Source of the DNA: Acestrorhynchus altus
Lineage: Eukaryota; Chordata; Actinopteri; Characiformes; Acestrorhynchidae
DNA length: 64,000 nt
Direction of reading: 5' to 3'
NCBI GenBank assembly: GCA_034509495.1
Contig: CM067503.1
Location: 6,963,615 to 7,027,614 of the forward strand
Numbering within the stretch: position 1 is the stretch's first letter; the number at the start of each line of letters is the position of its first letter. Under the pieces are notes generated by a model that worked only from the letters and a program-made list of their open reading frames with translations, was not told the DNA's origin and ran no database searches. Both the position numbers and the translations under genes were made by a program. Below, piece after piece: positions 41,430-52,739 of the stretch.

Positions 41430-41740
41430 TTTAAACAAAACAAAGGTTTTCCATGACATGGTCTCTTTAAACAATTCAGACGCCACTTAGCAGCTCAGGG
41501 AAGCGGAACACGGCACTTCATTGTTTATCAAAGTCCCGCCATAAATCAGAGAGGAGGAGGATAAATTGTCGGCTGATGCTGCTATTCATTTCCTCCAAAC
41601 ATATCAATATGGCAGAGGCACAGCTGAAGCAGGGCCTTTAGTCTGATAAGAGCAGAGAGATGAGGAGACACGCTGCCCTCCGAGAATCTGTCTTTCCTTA
41701 CGGATGGGCATATTTCATTCTGTCTGTATCTGCACGTCTC
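41430..41740. other. candidate conserved non-coding element
   Basis: Complex block with AACAAAACAAAGG near 41437, CTTCATTGTTTATCAAAG near 41516 (SOX and TCF-like cores), CCGCCATAAATCAGAGAGG near 41537, GATAAATTGTCGGC near 41560 and CTGCTATTCATTTCC near 41579. Repeat-free and non-coding. Among the best enhancer candidates here. Confidence 0.42.
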
Positions 41741-41750
41741 GCACCTACTA

Positions 41751-41806
41751 GCACGCACACACACAAACAGACACACACACACATACACACACACACGCAC
41801 ACACAT
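41751..41806 (+). repeat. imperfect (CA)n microsatellite
   Basis: CA tract with several substitutions. A shorter perfect CA tract is at 42003-42019. 42025-42240 between this and the Tc1 element shows nothing. Confidence 0.92.
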
Positions 41807-42244
41807 CAGCATCAGCAAGCATCCTTGGGTCTTAACTGCAGTCCCTCAGTCCTCTCCAGTTGCTATCCATACTCTTGCTCTCCTACACTCTGATTGGCTG
41901 CGAGTAGGGGGCGAGGAGAAATGCGATTGGATGAGGAAGGCTTCGGTGGATTCAATGTGTGACGGAGACAAGACAAGAGGGAGAGAAGAGAAGACAGAGT
42001 GTACACACACACACACACGCATGCACAGTCCACCACACGCAATGTCCAAAGAAAATGATCACGTCCCAACCAGAATTCCTCTTAGGTCTTAGTCAGGACC
42101 AACCCGAGAAGAATTCCCGAAGTGAGAGTTTGGCTTTTCCCCAAATGTCGTCAATCAGCCAAGACTGAATTGGAGTGTGAATTCTGCTTCAGGCTAACGC
42201 AACTAAAAAACACTGATCTCGACCAGCCTAAATTGAGTTTTTAT

Positions 42245-42850
42245 TTATAGCTTTTTTGTTTTAGAGATGTTTGAGTGATTTTCAGAATAAATACTGTGTC
42301 TGCTGGATGTTCTCAGTGCTGTATCGAAGCATATAAAGGAAAGTTGACTGGAAGGGAAACATGTGGTGGTAAAAGGTGCACGAGCAACAGGGACGACCAC
42401 AGCCTTGAGAGGATTGTCAAGAAAAGTCAAAGTCGGAACTTAGGAGAGCTTCACCAGGAGATGGCTGAGGCTGATGTCAGTGCATCAAGAGCCACCATGC
42501 ACAGATATCTCAACTCATGAAAAGTGGAGAGACAGAGTGAGGTTTCAGCAATCTGGGGTGGTTTAGAGTGTCATGTCATCTACTGGTGTTGGTCCACTGG
42601 TCCACTCAAGGAGATTGTAGAGCACTTCATGCTTCAATCTGCTGACAAGCTTTACGGAGATGCTGATTTCTTTTTCTGACAGGACTCCTGACAGGGCACC
42701 TGACCAAAATGTCTTATATTTATGTTATGAACTATTGTAATAATTTGATAAACAGGATTTCTGATTTTCATGAAAAAGGGCTTTAAACATCTCAGTTATT
42801 GTGTAATGAATATAATATACCTGGAATAAAGCTGTAACATAAAATGTGCA
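42245..42850 (+). mobile_element. Tc1-like transposon, internally deleted
   Basis: The frame at 42275-42520 includes G-K-L-T-G-R-E-T-C-G-G-K-R-C-T-S-N-R-D-D, then H-S-L-E-R-I-V-K and L-G-E-L-H, the second DNA-binding half of a Tc1 transposase. After a gap, GGTTTAGAGTGTCATGTCAT, CTGGTGTTGGTCCACTGG and GAGCACTTCATGCTTCAATC are DDE-domain coding words, then it jumps to a 3' non-coding end (ATCTCAGTTATTGTGTAATG, GGAATAAAGCTGTAAC). Several deletions; inactive. Terminal repeats not clearly kept. Confidence 0.85.
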
Positions 42851-42854
42851 AAAA

Positions 42855-43300
42855 GTGAAGTGCTGTGAATAACGCACTGTAGTTCTATTTGAGGATAGTT
42901 AACATGGAATGAGGAAAGTGTGTGATTTTTTTCATGCCTGCAGTTAATATGATCCTAATTCCTTGTTAACTATATGAATGTAAACATATCCTGGGTAATT
43001 ATCATTAGTGGAGAAACAGGAAAATTAAATAAAATGTTTGTTTGCCAGACTATTCCTTCATGTGACTCACAAAGGGTATATACAATTTCAGATCAATAAG
43101 AAAATAAAAATAATGGACATGGAAAATGGTGCATCGGATATATGAAACTTATTAATACCAGGAAGGGACCTTTAGCTGGACAGAGGTAATGTTTCTTATG
43201 TCTGGAGAAAACGCTATAGACCCACTCTGCTTTCACCAGCCAGACATATAAAATTCTACATTTGACCCTGAAGCTTTATTAGAAATATTATGATCGATGC
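42855..43300. other. unassigned AT-rich stretch
   Basis: No feature recognised. Confidence 0.3.
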
Positions 43301-43309
43301 TTTTAAAGA

Positions 43310-43750
43310 TGTCCATCCTGCTTGTCCAGTTGTCCAGTAAGTTTGAAGGCCAGTTTAGCTGGTTGAACAGCACAGGGCATGATTTAGTTGGTTGACTGGT
43401 TAAACTGGCAAAGCAGGAAGGAAGGCTTGGTTAAGTTGTCCATACTGGTAGAACCACTACTAAGGCTGGCCCATAATAGTCTATACCAGCAAACATGCAA
43501 TAGGGTCTGCAGTCATGTGACATGATTGCGGATGAAACAGCTGGATGTGAAGGTATAAATGGGCCTTGGGCAAGTTATCTACATACACTGTCATCTTAAC
43601 CAAGCTTGCCTACCTGTTATGCCAGTTTATCCAGGTTGCCAGTATAGACTTGGCTTTGTTTGAGTTTATGTTTACCAGCTTGACCAGCTGTTCTACCAGT
43701 CTAACCAGTTAACCAGCAAAGGATATGGTTCACCTAGTCCAGTTGGATTT
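43310..43750. mobile_element. ACCAGC-rich inverted-repeat element, copy 2
   Basis: Left arm CAGTTTAGCTGGTTGAACAG, GGTTGACTGGTTAAACTGGC, GGTTAAGTTGTCCATACTGG; right arm TTAACCAAGCTTGCC, GCCAGTTTATCCAGGTTGCC, ACCAGCTTGACCAGCTG and AGTCTAACCAGTTAACCAGC. The arms are complementary in order and could fold. Same style as 17155-17465 but diverged. No coding. Confidence 0.65.
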
Positions 43751-43759
43751 TTAGCTTGA

Positions 43760-44785
43760 CTACCTTGACATCAAACACCACATTATACCATATAAATGAA
43801 GTCTATTGATTAATATCACAATATTAATATTGTAATATTGTAATAGTACAATATATACTAAACCAACAGGTTTCAGGGAAATTCACAATAGTATGTGTAT
43901 TAGGAAGAATGCCTGAATAACATTTAGACACCATAGTTCACTACACTGCACTCCTGATGTTCTTTACTCCGTCGAAAGCTTCCTGAGATGTCTCAGTAGT
44001 GCCTACTGACCAGAAACAATGATCAAACATCCTACCATGCTAGCCTGCAGACTGCAAAAGTGGGCAAGCTCCACACAATTGGTGAAAAACACAGGCGAGA
44101 GAGGACATGTGTAGAAGCCCCATCTATCCACATCAGTGAAACGAGTTTATAGGTGGTACTTTGACATTGTAGGAAGATCATTGGTGGAACATGGTGGAAA
44201 ATGTTTGAGAACCACAGACATAGGAAAACAAGAGCAGAGAGGAAATTTAAGTGTCCGATCAGAATTAAAAATGCAGAATAATCTACTGCACAGAGCAGAG
44301 ATCTGAGTACATCATCAAATTGCCCCAAATACTTAAACTATGTAGCGTCACAGCTTCACTGCTAATGAGAAAGTGAAAAACATATCAAATATTGCACACT
44401 GTCTGCAGAAATCCAACCCCTTATGAGCATTACTGCGGTCCCTGCAGTTACAAGACACTGATAAAGTTCAGTCTGAAGCTGGCTATTATGAGGTGGTGGG
44501 TTGGTGATGAGGGGCCCATTCCATTGCTCTCTGGGGGTCATTAATGAAAGAACTGAAAGCAGAAAGCGGTACACACCTTTAACCGTACCGGGTTTAGAAT
44601 TTAAATCATATAACAATAGTGTGGACACGAATATCAAAATTCTAATCATCTCTGCACCACCATTACAATATGTTTTACTTATTTATTTGACTTATTATTG
44701 CATTCATCGTTTCTTTTTCTCCTATAATACAAAATGCAAAGTGTATTGTTAAAAAACAAACATTAAAAAAACAACAACAACAGAA
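43760..44785. other. unassigned stretch
   Basis: CAATATTAATATTG near 43818 is a perfect palindrome within AT-rich sequence. Frames up to 98 codons lack domains. No repeat family seen. Confidence 0.27.
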
Positions 44786-44789
44786 GCTA

Positions 44790-45200
44790 CAGCTCGTGTC
44801 TCCTGTGTTTGATTCATTTGCAACTGAAAGAGGTCAAACTCATTTGTTTAATTTGTAACCTTCAGGCTGATTAGCCACTCTAACGAGCTCCGAGCAGCCG
44901 CAGCCGCAGATCACTCTCAATACGCCCTTGAGAAGCAACCGTAAACACGCAGACACAGTGGAAATGATTTAATAATCTTAAAGCGATGGTTGGGAATGTT
45001 TCACTGAATTATAACCCCAAACATCAGCTCTATTAGCCTCATACTGAAGCTGCAAGACTAATGTAATAATACGCACTGGACATTTATCTCACATAAAATA
45101 TTTGCCTTGTAGAAATGAATGCAGATTCAAACTAAACACAAACTAAGTCAAGGGGAGATTCCCCAACAAACTCTACAGTTTGAGGCAGAAATGATGTGAG
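44790..45200. other. candidate conserved non-coding element
   Basis: Very even, complex sequence: TTTGTTTAATTTGTAACC near 44842, CAGGCTGATTAGCCAC near 44864, GATTTAATAATCTTAAAGC near 44967, CTATTAGCCTCATACTG near 45031 and GACTAATGTAATAATACGC near 45056. Multiple TAAT cores and no repeats. A strong enhancer candidate. Confidence 0.42.
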
Positions 45201-45230
45201 TTTGGTACATCATACAATCCGCACAATATA

Positions 45231-45420
45231 CTAGTGCATCTCAAAAAAAGGAGAAAAGTGTGAAAAGGGTTTTTGATCATTTCATAAAATAAACGTAGCT
45301 GTTATAATGTATATTCACTATATTTAAAGTGACATATTTGAATCTTTTTTGGTTTAAAGTTGATGCTGTGATTAGCAATCTGTTCATATGAAAATGTTCT
45401 AATATTTTGAGATGATGTAT
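45231..45420. mobile_element. Tc1 terminal-repeat pair, short MITE
   Basis: TAGTGCATCTCAAAAAAAGG at the left and TTCTAATATTTTGAGATGAT at the right are the two inverted ends of a Tc1 family whose end reads AGTGCATCTCAAAAAATTAG. About 150 bp of non-coding sequence is left between them. Probably a deletion derivative. 45425-45725 is AT-rich and unassigned. Confidence 0.6.
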
Positions 45421-45728
45421 TTCTGTAATTTTCTATATTTCTATATTTCTATAAGCTAAACTGATAACTGTAAAACCAAAACGTACAATCAATTAAAAAA
45501 AAATACCTTTTTGAATGAGCTCACAAATGAGCTTTTTAATGATAAAACAAACATAAAAACTACAGACGTATGTAAATGTAATATAAATGTAATTCATTAA
45601 GTAAGTATGTAATTACTGAATTAAATCTAAATAACGAGTTGTAAGGGTTAAGAGACTCAGACAGTGGTTCAGTTTGTGGTGGTTTTGTCTGGATTGACCA
45701 CTGGCTTTTCTTTCATAGGCATAACACT

Positions 45729-45729
<1 letters not shown>

Positions 45730-45782
<53 letters not shown>
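45730..45782 (+). repeat. (CA)n microsatellite
   Basis: 26 CA units. A complementary (TG)n lies 131 bp downstream. Confidence 0.97.
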
Positions 45783-45785
<3 letters not shown>

Positions 45786-45908
45786 CAGCTGGTGTACAAG
45801 GCTGGCATAAAAACTGCTCTCTCACATATCACCAGCTGCCACTCTGCAACAGCGGCCACCATGTTGGCATGATTCGGCACAATCTGTGTTCACAGAGAGA
45901 AAGTGAGA

Positions 45909-45913
<5 letters not shown>

Positions 45914-45980
<67 letters not shown>
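45914..45980 (+). repeat. (TG)n followed by (GA)n
   Basis: TG units to 45957, then GA units to 45980, a compound microsatellite. The TG part is complementary to the CA tract at 45730-45782. Confidence 0.97.
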
Positions 45981-45989
45981 TGAGATAAA

Positions 45990-46160
45990 ATGCTCGAATC
46001 TAGTGACACTTTAGATTCAGTATTATAGCGAAACACAGATGCGTCTCGGAGTCTGCTGGGTCCATGCTGTGCTGCCACGATCAATCCAAGAAATACGCTG
46101 CTGTGTTCATCACCCAGCATTTGTGCATTCCGTCTGTGGGTTCTGAACAACATGTGCAGG
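45990..46160. other. candidate conserved non-coding element
   Basis: Complex sequence with CTTTAGATTCAGTATTATAG near 46009 and CCACGATCAATCCAAG near 46076. Small but repeat-free. 46165-46345 is AT-rich and unassigned. Confidence 0.3.
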
Positions 46161-46351
46161 AATGTAGAAAATAACCGAGTAACTGTCCTTATAATTAAGT
46201 ATAATTCAAATAATTACGTTTCAAGCAGAAGATTTTCTCTTTCCAATTTTTAATGAAAACTTCTAGCTGAATTCATATTGTCAGGTCAAGCTCTCATTAT
46301 AATGTGTATCATATACATTACATCGTTTTTTTACATAAACTCTGATGCAGG

Positions 46352-46440
46352 GTTTGATTCCTGCATCTACAAGCCAGCCACTGGTGGCCCCCTGAGGAAG
46401 GCCCTTAACCCTCTCTGCTCTGAGCCTAATAAATGAGTTT
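46352..46440 (+). mobile_element. tRNA-derived SINE body fragment
   Basis: GGGTTTGATTCCTGCATC (B-box-like), CCACTGGTGGCCCCCTGAGG and AAGGCCCTTAACCCTCTCTG are the standard body blocks of a fish tRNA SINE. Confidence 0.6.
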
Positions 46441-46479
46441 CACCAGTAGATTAGATCCTTACCTCAAGTCTACATGCTA

Positions 46480-46690
46480 CTGTTCTTCTGCCATGGAGCA
46501 CAGAGTCATTAGTGGGGTTTGAACATATGGTCTTCTATTGCGTGACAAGCCAGCAGTTAGACAGTTGTGCCACCCTAGAGCTGTGAAATTAATAAATTAC
46601 TACAGAAATGTATCATTTTTCTTACAGTTTCACAGCTCTGGAGTAGTGCAACTGTGCGACCATAAACACACACGTTCAAATCCTAGGATC
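46480..46690. mobile_element. head-to-head pair of tRNA-derived SINE heads
   Basis: On the minus strand, 46588 to 46480 reads a tRNA-like head (GGTGGCACAACTGTCTAAC) with a B-box-like GTTCAAACCCC. On the plus strand, 46628 to 46690 reads a similar head (GGAGTAGTGCAACTGTGCG) with GTTCAAATCCTAGG. Their outer edges AGAGCTGTGAAA (46577-46588) and TTTCACAGCTCT (46628-46639) are a perfect 12-bp inverted repeat around 39 bp of AT-rich DNA. Confidence 0.62.
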
Positions 46691-46699
46691 ACCGAAGAT

Positions 46700-47940
46700 C
46701 TCCACAGTCACTGAGACTGTATAATAGGAACTATTTTTAACCCACAAACAACAACTTTAACCAGCAACTGATCTGAAAACTTGATGCAGCAGAGGACGGC
46801 AGAGTTGCACACACCTCTGATATCTTGACAGGACGTGGATGCAAATTCAGATCCAAAGGTCAGGCCTTCATAAGCACACAAAAAAGCAATCACACCAGAG
46901 TAACTCACCACTGCTGACCCAGATAGGAAGCTGACACACCACTTATAATCCCGCTACGGCCTGTATGCTCCAAATTCTGAGCTGGGACAGATCCATAATC
47001 ATAAAGTATCACTGCTGAGAGTTAAACCGCTTCGCAGATACTCGTGTTCAATTTTAGTGAGCATGGCAGTGAGCACTGATAACACAATTGGGGGATTCTT
47101 TAATATTCATTATTTATGAGCTGTTATTATACATTGTTATAATACACAGACCCTTATACTCACTGAGCACCTCGGGCCTAATGACACATTCTGTTCATTT
47201 TATAAGTGTAAATATGGAAACAAACACTCCCCTGTTTATTGATGGATTTAACACATTCCACGTTCTCTATAGAGCGGAGGCATTTATTTATATGAAGAAA
47301 AAACGTTAATGTAATGTATTTGGTCAAAAAAATCCAATTGGTACAAAACTGCACAGACTACGTTATGCTGCCCTAATCATGAGCTTGCTGGTATTCAGCC
47401 TCACTCACAGACAACACCTCACTACTTGTACAGGTGTGAGTGTTTCTGCTGTATCATCTAACAGATGCTATGCATATTCTGCACTTACAGAACAGGACCA
47501 TTTATGCCCTCTTGAATTTGCAATCTGCTTATGATCATTGTTTAATGTAAAAACAAACATAAAAATATACAGAATGTAATGAATGAATGAAATTTGCATC
47601 CATAAAAAGGAACTTTACAGCAGAAATGAAAAACTTTCAGTGGAGGTCAAGTTCATTCAAAGTGATCTACTGGTGCAGTTATGCGTAATAGCAGTGGTAT
47701 CCACATTAATGCACTTCTGCTGTTTAATAAAGCGACAGTAAAAGCCCAGATTCTAACCCCTTTTGGGAGCACAGATCAGCAACCTCATTTGGACCAGTTC
47801 ATAAAGCAGCTCGTGAGTATTGTGACCAACAGTCTACAGAATTTCACTTTGTGTTCTGAGAAGCACATCTGGGGGTCAAGCAGCACACAAAAGCAGTGAG
47901 GACATGCAGGAGTGGTCTGCTTTTCCCAGTGAAGTGGAAA
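46700..47940. other. unassigned stretch
   Basis: 47040-47310 is AT-rich and moderately complex (CTTTAATATTCATTATTTATG). No gene, RNA or named repeat identified. Confidence 0.27.
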
Positions 47941-47944
47941 GTTC

Positions 47945-48260
47945 TGTATGAGAGTAATCGGCGACACATCTGAGTCTGTCTCGCTGGAACGGTACGTGAA
48001 CAGAAGGAGCAAATGGAAGAAAATTTGGAGGCTTATGATTAGCGGAAATCACAGGGCTGTGAATGGAGAAAGTGGGCCGCTTGCTGCGACTCGATGGGTT
48101 TCTGATTCTGCTCAGAGTCTATCATTACTGCCCCCCCACCACGGACTGCTTCAATCGATGCACGCAGGGCATTAAAGTACATTCTCACTCGCTTGGTTTC
48201 TCTCTCATTTGGTCTGTCTGCGTCGCTCTCTCTGCTGTTCGGTCTTTCCAGGCCTGGCAC
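47945..48260. other. candidate conserved non-coding element
   Basis: GGCTTATGATTAGCGGAAAT near 48031, GGGCATTAAAGTACATTC near 48168 and TCACTCGCTTGGTTTC near 48185 in a complex repeat-free block. Overlapping frames on both strands (75-98 codons) have no domain. Regulatory role inferred. Confidence 0.38.
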
Positions 48261-48264
48261 CACG

Positions 48265-49145
48265 TGGAACACTGTGCTGTTTTGTTCAACAACATGGCCT
48301 GGGGCTACTTTCACAAGATATTTTGCTACATGTCAAAAACACAAGCATGTGGGTTGTAGGCCTGTGGTGGTTGGTGGTCTTTTTCCACATAAGACCAGGT
48401 ATCATAATAGGAGGTTCTTTATCACATCGTCTGTCCTTATGGATCTCTAGAGATGGATCGTACAGCTCTGGATCTAAGCTGATAACTGCCATTGGTTTCT
48501 CTTCCATCTTGCTCAATACTGAAGTGATCGATTGCACTGATGTCTGTTGCCCATCAAAGTGTTGCTTAAATCAATGTCCAAAAAGTGCATTTTTAAAATA
48601 TCCTGAAATTGGGTATCCTGAAAAAGGGGCTTCGATTCTGAATTTACAGTAATGACACAGATATCCAGTCCACCCTGCCCGATATTCTCTTAGCTTTATG
48701 TTCACAGAATATGATTTTTATACTTTGTTGGTGTTTCAAAAGCTTATCAATCCATGAGAAGCTTTTTTCCCAACCTTGGGCTTCAGTTGGTAAACGTTTA
48801 AAGCTTATAAATCAAATTTAAAATGTACCAATTCTGTATGTACCAAACTTCCCCCAAACTCTTACATAACAGTCCTGGCCCATTTGATTTATGCCCTCAG
48901 CACCCAGCTCATACATCCATTAGCACAATCTTGTAATCTTGTGAGATGGTAAAGTACAGTAACAGCAAGTGTTGGAAGCTATACTGAGTTAACCTAGCTA
49001 ATCTGTTCACAGCCCATCATAAGAAGAAATTCTGTGTAAATCAGCTTGTAAAACAGCATCTGATATCTTGAAACACAGAATTTGGGGCACTTTTAAGGAA
49101 CTCCAGAAGTTATAAGAGCCCATAAGAACCCAGTGTATGTATTTC
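48265..49145. other. unassigned stretch
   Basis: The 147-codon plus frame at 48209-48652 has no recognisable domain. 48856-48875 carries the decayed third copy of the CTGTTACATAACAG word seen at 19926 and 52140. Nothing else. Confidence 0.3.
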
Positions 49146-49149
49146 TAAA

Positions 49150-49372
49150 TTGTGGGAAGGGGTCTCTCAGAACCAATAAGTAGGGACTTTTATGAACGAT
49201 AGCAACAGTTTCAGAATCATACAGCTGTTGGTACATAGAGGAGGGGTCTCAAAACAAACAACAGAGTCATAAAGACCAATCACAGCCAGGGGGAGGTCTC
49301 CAAATAAACACCAGAGTGATTAGGACCAATCACAGTCAAGGAGAGGTCCCAGACCAAAAGCAAGTATTAAAT
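49150..49372 (+). repeat. 50-bp CCAAT-rich minisatellite, copy 2
   Basis: GGGTCTCTCAGAACCAATAAG, GACCAATCACAGCCAGGGGG (CCAGG at 49286) and GACCAATCACAGTCAAGG (TCAAG at 49336) keep the same unit order and exact 50-bp step as the array at 3590-4605, in the same orientation. About four units. Confidence 0.85.
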
Positions 49373-49379
49373 TTAATGG

Positions 49380-50420
49380 GGGTAATGGGTTGTCCTCATA
49401 GATCTCATAGTTGGATCACTCAGCTCTAGTGAGGCTACTGAACTCTAATGCTTTACAATAACTGGAAGACTTGAAGGAGCAGATATGTTGAGTAATACTC
49501 AGTTGATGCAAAGTGCAAAAATGAACAGATCCATATCATATGCCCTGTACTGACTGAAGCCTGGTGTAGCCCATTGCTGATTTCATCCTGCTGTCTCTCT
49601 CTTTTCTTTCTCTCCCTCAAAGCTTCCTTCAACATGTTCAGATCTCAGAGAGAATTCCCCCTTTCTCCAAAACCCTCCACTCTGCCTCACTCCATCTGGA
49701 GGCAGCAGATGGTGGTAGAAGAAGAGATGAGGTCAATACTGGGCAGGTCAAGTTCCCATCAAAACCATGGCTGAAATGGAGACCAAACGGGCTTAACTGG
49801 AATGGCCTACCCTGACTTTTGGACTCAAGAGATTTGCCAGCAATATTTGTGTTTGCTAAACCAATCAGGCACCTCAGGTGGTGAACGTAAAATCCTGGCC
49901 ATATAACATGTTTGACTCAAAGGCTGAAAAATTAGAACCTGATATAATTGGCAGAACCCATCTTCTCACATTGGGTTTGGTTAGGATTATATTTCCCACA
50001 TGTTGGGCTCAGGTTGAGTTAGGTTCAGGTTTAGTTTGGAAGCTACAAGTTACATCATTGTACTTTATCTTTTCCCAAAACACAGTCCAGCACACCTCCC
50101 CTTAAGCCAGCAATACCACCGGGCTGCATGGGCGACCTGCCAAAGGGGCTAAGACTTTTACATCATCGGCCTACGTGCTCCTCCAAGACCCAGCAGCTGG
50201 ATAGATGCCAGGATTAGCATCCACCAAGATAACACCTTTGCCATTAGCTGTGATTTATAAACCATTTAACATCTCCGGGTTTACAGCTGATTTAGCCCAG
50301 GTATCTGAACTACCATCAAGAGATTAAGTAGCCACAAATATTAGGACATAATGAGTACAAGTTCTTCTGAAGAAAGACGTGGTTCCTGCTACTGGATGTA
50401 GTTACCTATGAAAGCAAATT
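49380..50420. other. unassigned stretch
   Basis: 49590-49620 is a pyrimidine-rich patch. Other sequence is complex but has no repeat ends or domains. Confidence 0.27.
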
Positions 50421-50424
50421 GAAT

Positions 50425-51150
50425 ACTGAATCCAGTTTGTTAGTCAGTCTCACTTGAGTTTTGAGTCTGGATGGTGCCAATTTAAGTTAAGTCTCTGTGT
50501 CAACCTGAGAGTTTTGAGTCTCTGAGTTGAATCTCAGAGCTTCTAAAGTGTGATTTCAAGTGAAATCTTGAGTCTCAAGTCATCATCATATCTGAATTTC
50601 TCTGGGGTGCCTGAGACATGAGTTTCTATGGTGCAGAACTAAGCTGAGTCTTCAGTCCGAATCTCAAGTGTCTCGGGTGTTCACGTTTTGAGCCATTGAG
50701 GTGTCTGAATTGTGAACCTCTATTGTGCAAATCTAATCAGGCTTCAGCCTCTAGGGTGTGAACCTGAGTCAAGGCTTGACTCATTGTGGTGTCCAAGTTT
50801 CAGGGCTCCGAGATGTCCATGTCTCAAACCTCTATGATGTCTGAGCCTCAGGTCTCCACGGTGCAAATTTAAGCCAAGTCTCAAGTCTCTGGGGTGTGAA
50901 TCTGTGTTGAAACAAGTCAAATCTCAAGTCTTAAACCTCGAGTATCCAGGGAGGCCAAGCCTTGACTCTTTGGGGCATTTGAGTTTCCAGTCTGTGGTGC
51001 AAAGTCAAGTCTTGAGGCTCTGGGGTGAAAATCTGAATTAAGTGTCTAGGGTGTGAGCTGAGATTCAAGTCTCCAGTCTTTGGCGAGTCAGAATCTCAGG
51101 GGTCTGTGGTGCAAATCCAAGTTGAGTATCCAGTCTCTGAGGTGTGAGTC
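50425..51150 (+). repeat. degenerate AGTCTCTGGGG minisatellite, copy 2
   Basis: More than 20 degenerate units built from TCAAGTCTCTGGGGTG, GTGAATCTGAGTC and GTGCAAATCTAAG-type boxes, unit about 25-45 bp with variable spacing. It is the inverted counterpart of 25240-25590. Non-coding. Confidence 0.82.
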
Positions 51151-51300
51151 TGAGTCAAATAATTATTAATTAAATGAATAATTATTTATGGATAAATATT
51201 ATGAATGTATAAATTATTATTTAAACACGATTTAAACGATTCTTTTTTAAACGCTGTTTATTTATTAATGCATATCTGGTCGTGTTAATAGATATCTATT
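51151..51300. repeat. AT-rich tract
   Basis: TTATTAATTAAATGAATAAT and related words. Low complexity but no clean unit. Confidence 0.6.
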
Positions 51301-51369
51301 CTGGAGTGTTATAACATATGCCTCTGCTGGTCTGCTGTTGAGCTGTGGGAATTTTAAAGCTTTGATCTA

Positions 51370-51600
51370 TTAAAGTGATTGGTGGTTGAAACTTCTGGTG
51401 TGTCATTGCCCGCCCTTGTACGAATACCCCGTTTCCTCACGGGTTATTTTTCATGCTCTTTCTTGGATGCAGATTAAGCTGCATTTTTAATGGAGAATCA
51501 CCTTCAACCTAAAACAGTCAGTCAGCAAAGTTGTTTGCTGCAGGAAGTTTTAGCAAAAGTATTTTATCCGCTATTTACTCCACATGCGTGAAAACTAGAC
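51370..51600. other. candidate conserved non-coding element
   Basis: GTGATTGGTGGTTG near 51376, GGGTTATTTTTCATGC near 51439, CAGATTAAGCTGCATTTTTA near 51471 and CTGCAGGAAGTTTTAGC near 51538. Complex and repeat-free. Confidence 0.35.
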
Positions 51601-51849
51601 TCTTCTTACAGGTGCTGCAGAATGCCTTTACTGAGTATTGTAACCTGTTCTCGGATGTGTAAATCACAAGCACACTTACAACCCTGTTACTTTAGCCTTA
51701 GAATGAAAATGAATCCTTTGATGCACTCTGATTGGCCAGTTTACGTCACCACAATGGCTTACAGTACTCATGTATCATGGCCTCCCATAACTGAACTTTA
51801 TCATATCATTTTCATCGTAAAAAGAACAGTGTAATTATTATTCAATATT

Positions 51850-52110
51850 TCGTAATTATTCTCATGCTGGCTGCTGTCCTCTCTCTGTCCTCTTGATGAG
51901 CAGTCAAACTGAAGAGCTCATTTCCATATTCTCTTAGCCTCAAAAGTCTTTTACCTGTTGGACAAGGGCATTGCTTGGCCCAGGATCCTTTTTCGTGAGC
52001 CCCAGACGTTGTAACTTCAACCCCCGGTCCAATGATCTGACCATGAAATGAAAGCAAATGTGACCGCCAAGGGACCATTGTCCCTGCTTGTGGGCTGGGC
52101 ATGTGTACAT
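51850..52110. other. candidate conserved non-coding element
   Basis: Complex, balanced block (CATTTCCATATTCTCTTAGC, GGACAAGGGCATTGCTTGGC, CCAATGATCTGACCATG). The 161-codon minus frame through here (51842-52327) is the longest in the window but has no recognisable domain, and it extends through a dispersed repeat word at 52131-52155. I therefore prefer a non-coding call. Confidence 0.33.
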
Positions 52111-52130
52111 TTTCGAGGAGCGAATATAAG

Positions 52131-52155
52131 GAGTCAAGACTGTTATGTAACAGTT
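52131..52155 (-). repeat. unnamed dispersed repeat word, inverted copy
   Basis: Contains CTGTTATGTAACAG (52140-52153) inside a 25-base word identical, in reverse complement, to 19923-19947. A decayed third copy is at 48856-48875. 52160-52465 shows no feature. Confidence 0.55.
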
Positions 52156-52464
52156 TTAGGATTCTATAATTGGCCCCTTTAACAGCTCTGAAGGCCACTA
52201 CAGTGTTTGAGATTTGTGGCTTCTCACTTCCAAGTTCCAAACTCCCATTAAGACAAACACAGTCTAGAACAACTCTAACAGCAGACCTCTTTGTGCTTGT
52301 ACCATTGTTGTTTCTAAAATTTTGCAAGAGACACGAAACATATCCATATGCAGGAGATAGTTGGCAGTAAATTCCTGGTCATTCTGGCAGACAGATAAAG
52401 TCATTTAATCTTAATTGTGCAGTAATCAATGCTGATGTCTGAGGTGGTTAGATAGCTGGCTCGG

Positions 52465-52569
<105 letters not shown>

Positions 52570-52658
52570 TCTCTGAGCACTGTTTGTCTGATTGAAACAC
52601 TTCTGCATGATCAGCACTCTGCCATCACGCATTCATCTGAATCTCTGTGTGTGCCAAA

Positions 52659-52670
52659 CACACACACACA

Positions 52671-52734
<64 letters not shown>
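52659..52734 (+). repeat. (CA)n microsatellite, 76 bp
   Basis: About 38 CA units with one CT interruption. It faces the TG tract across a 90-bp spacer. Confidence 0.98.
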
Positions 52735-52736
<2 letters not shown>

Positions 52737-52739
52737 CAC

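Noticed and set aside
51842..52327. Longest open frame in the window (161 codons, minus strand) as a gene
   Set aside because: No recognisable domain, no splice or promoter context, and its upstream part runs through a dispersed repeat word at 52131-52155. A frame of this length is expected by chance in 64 kb.
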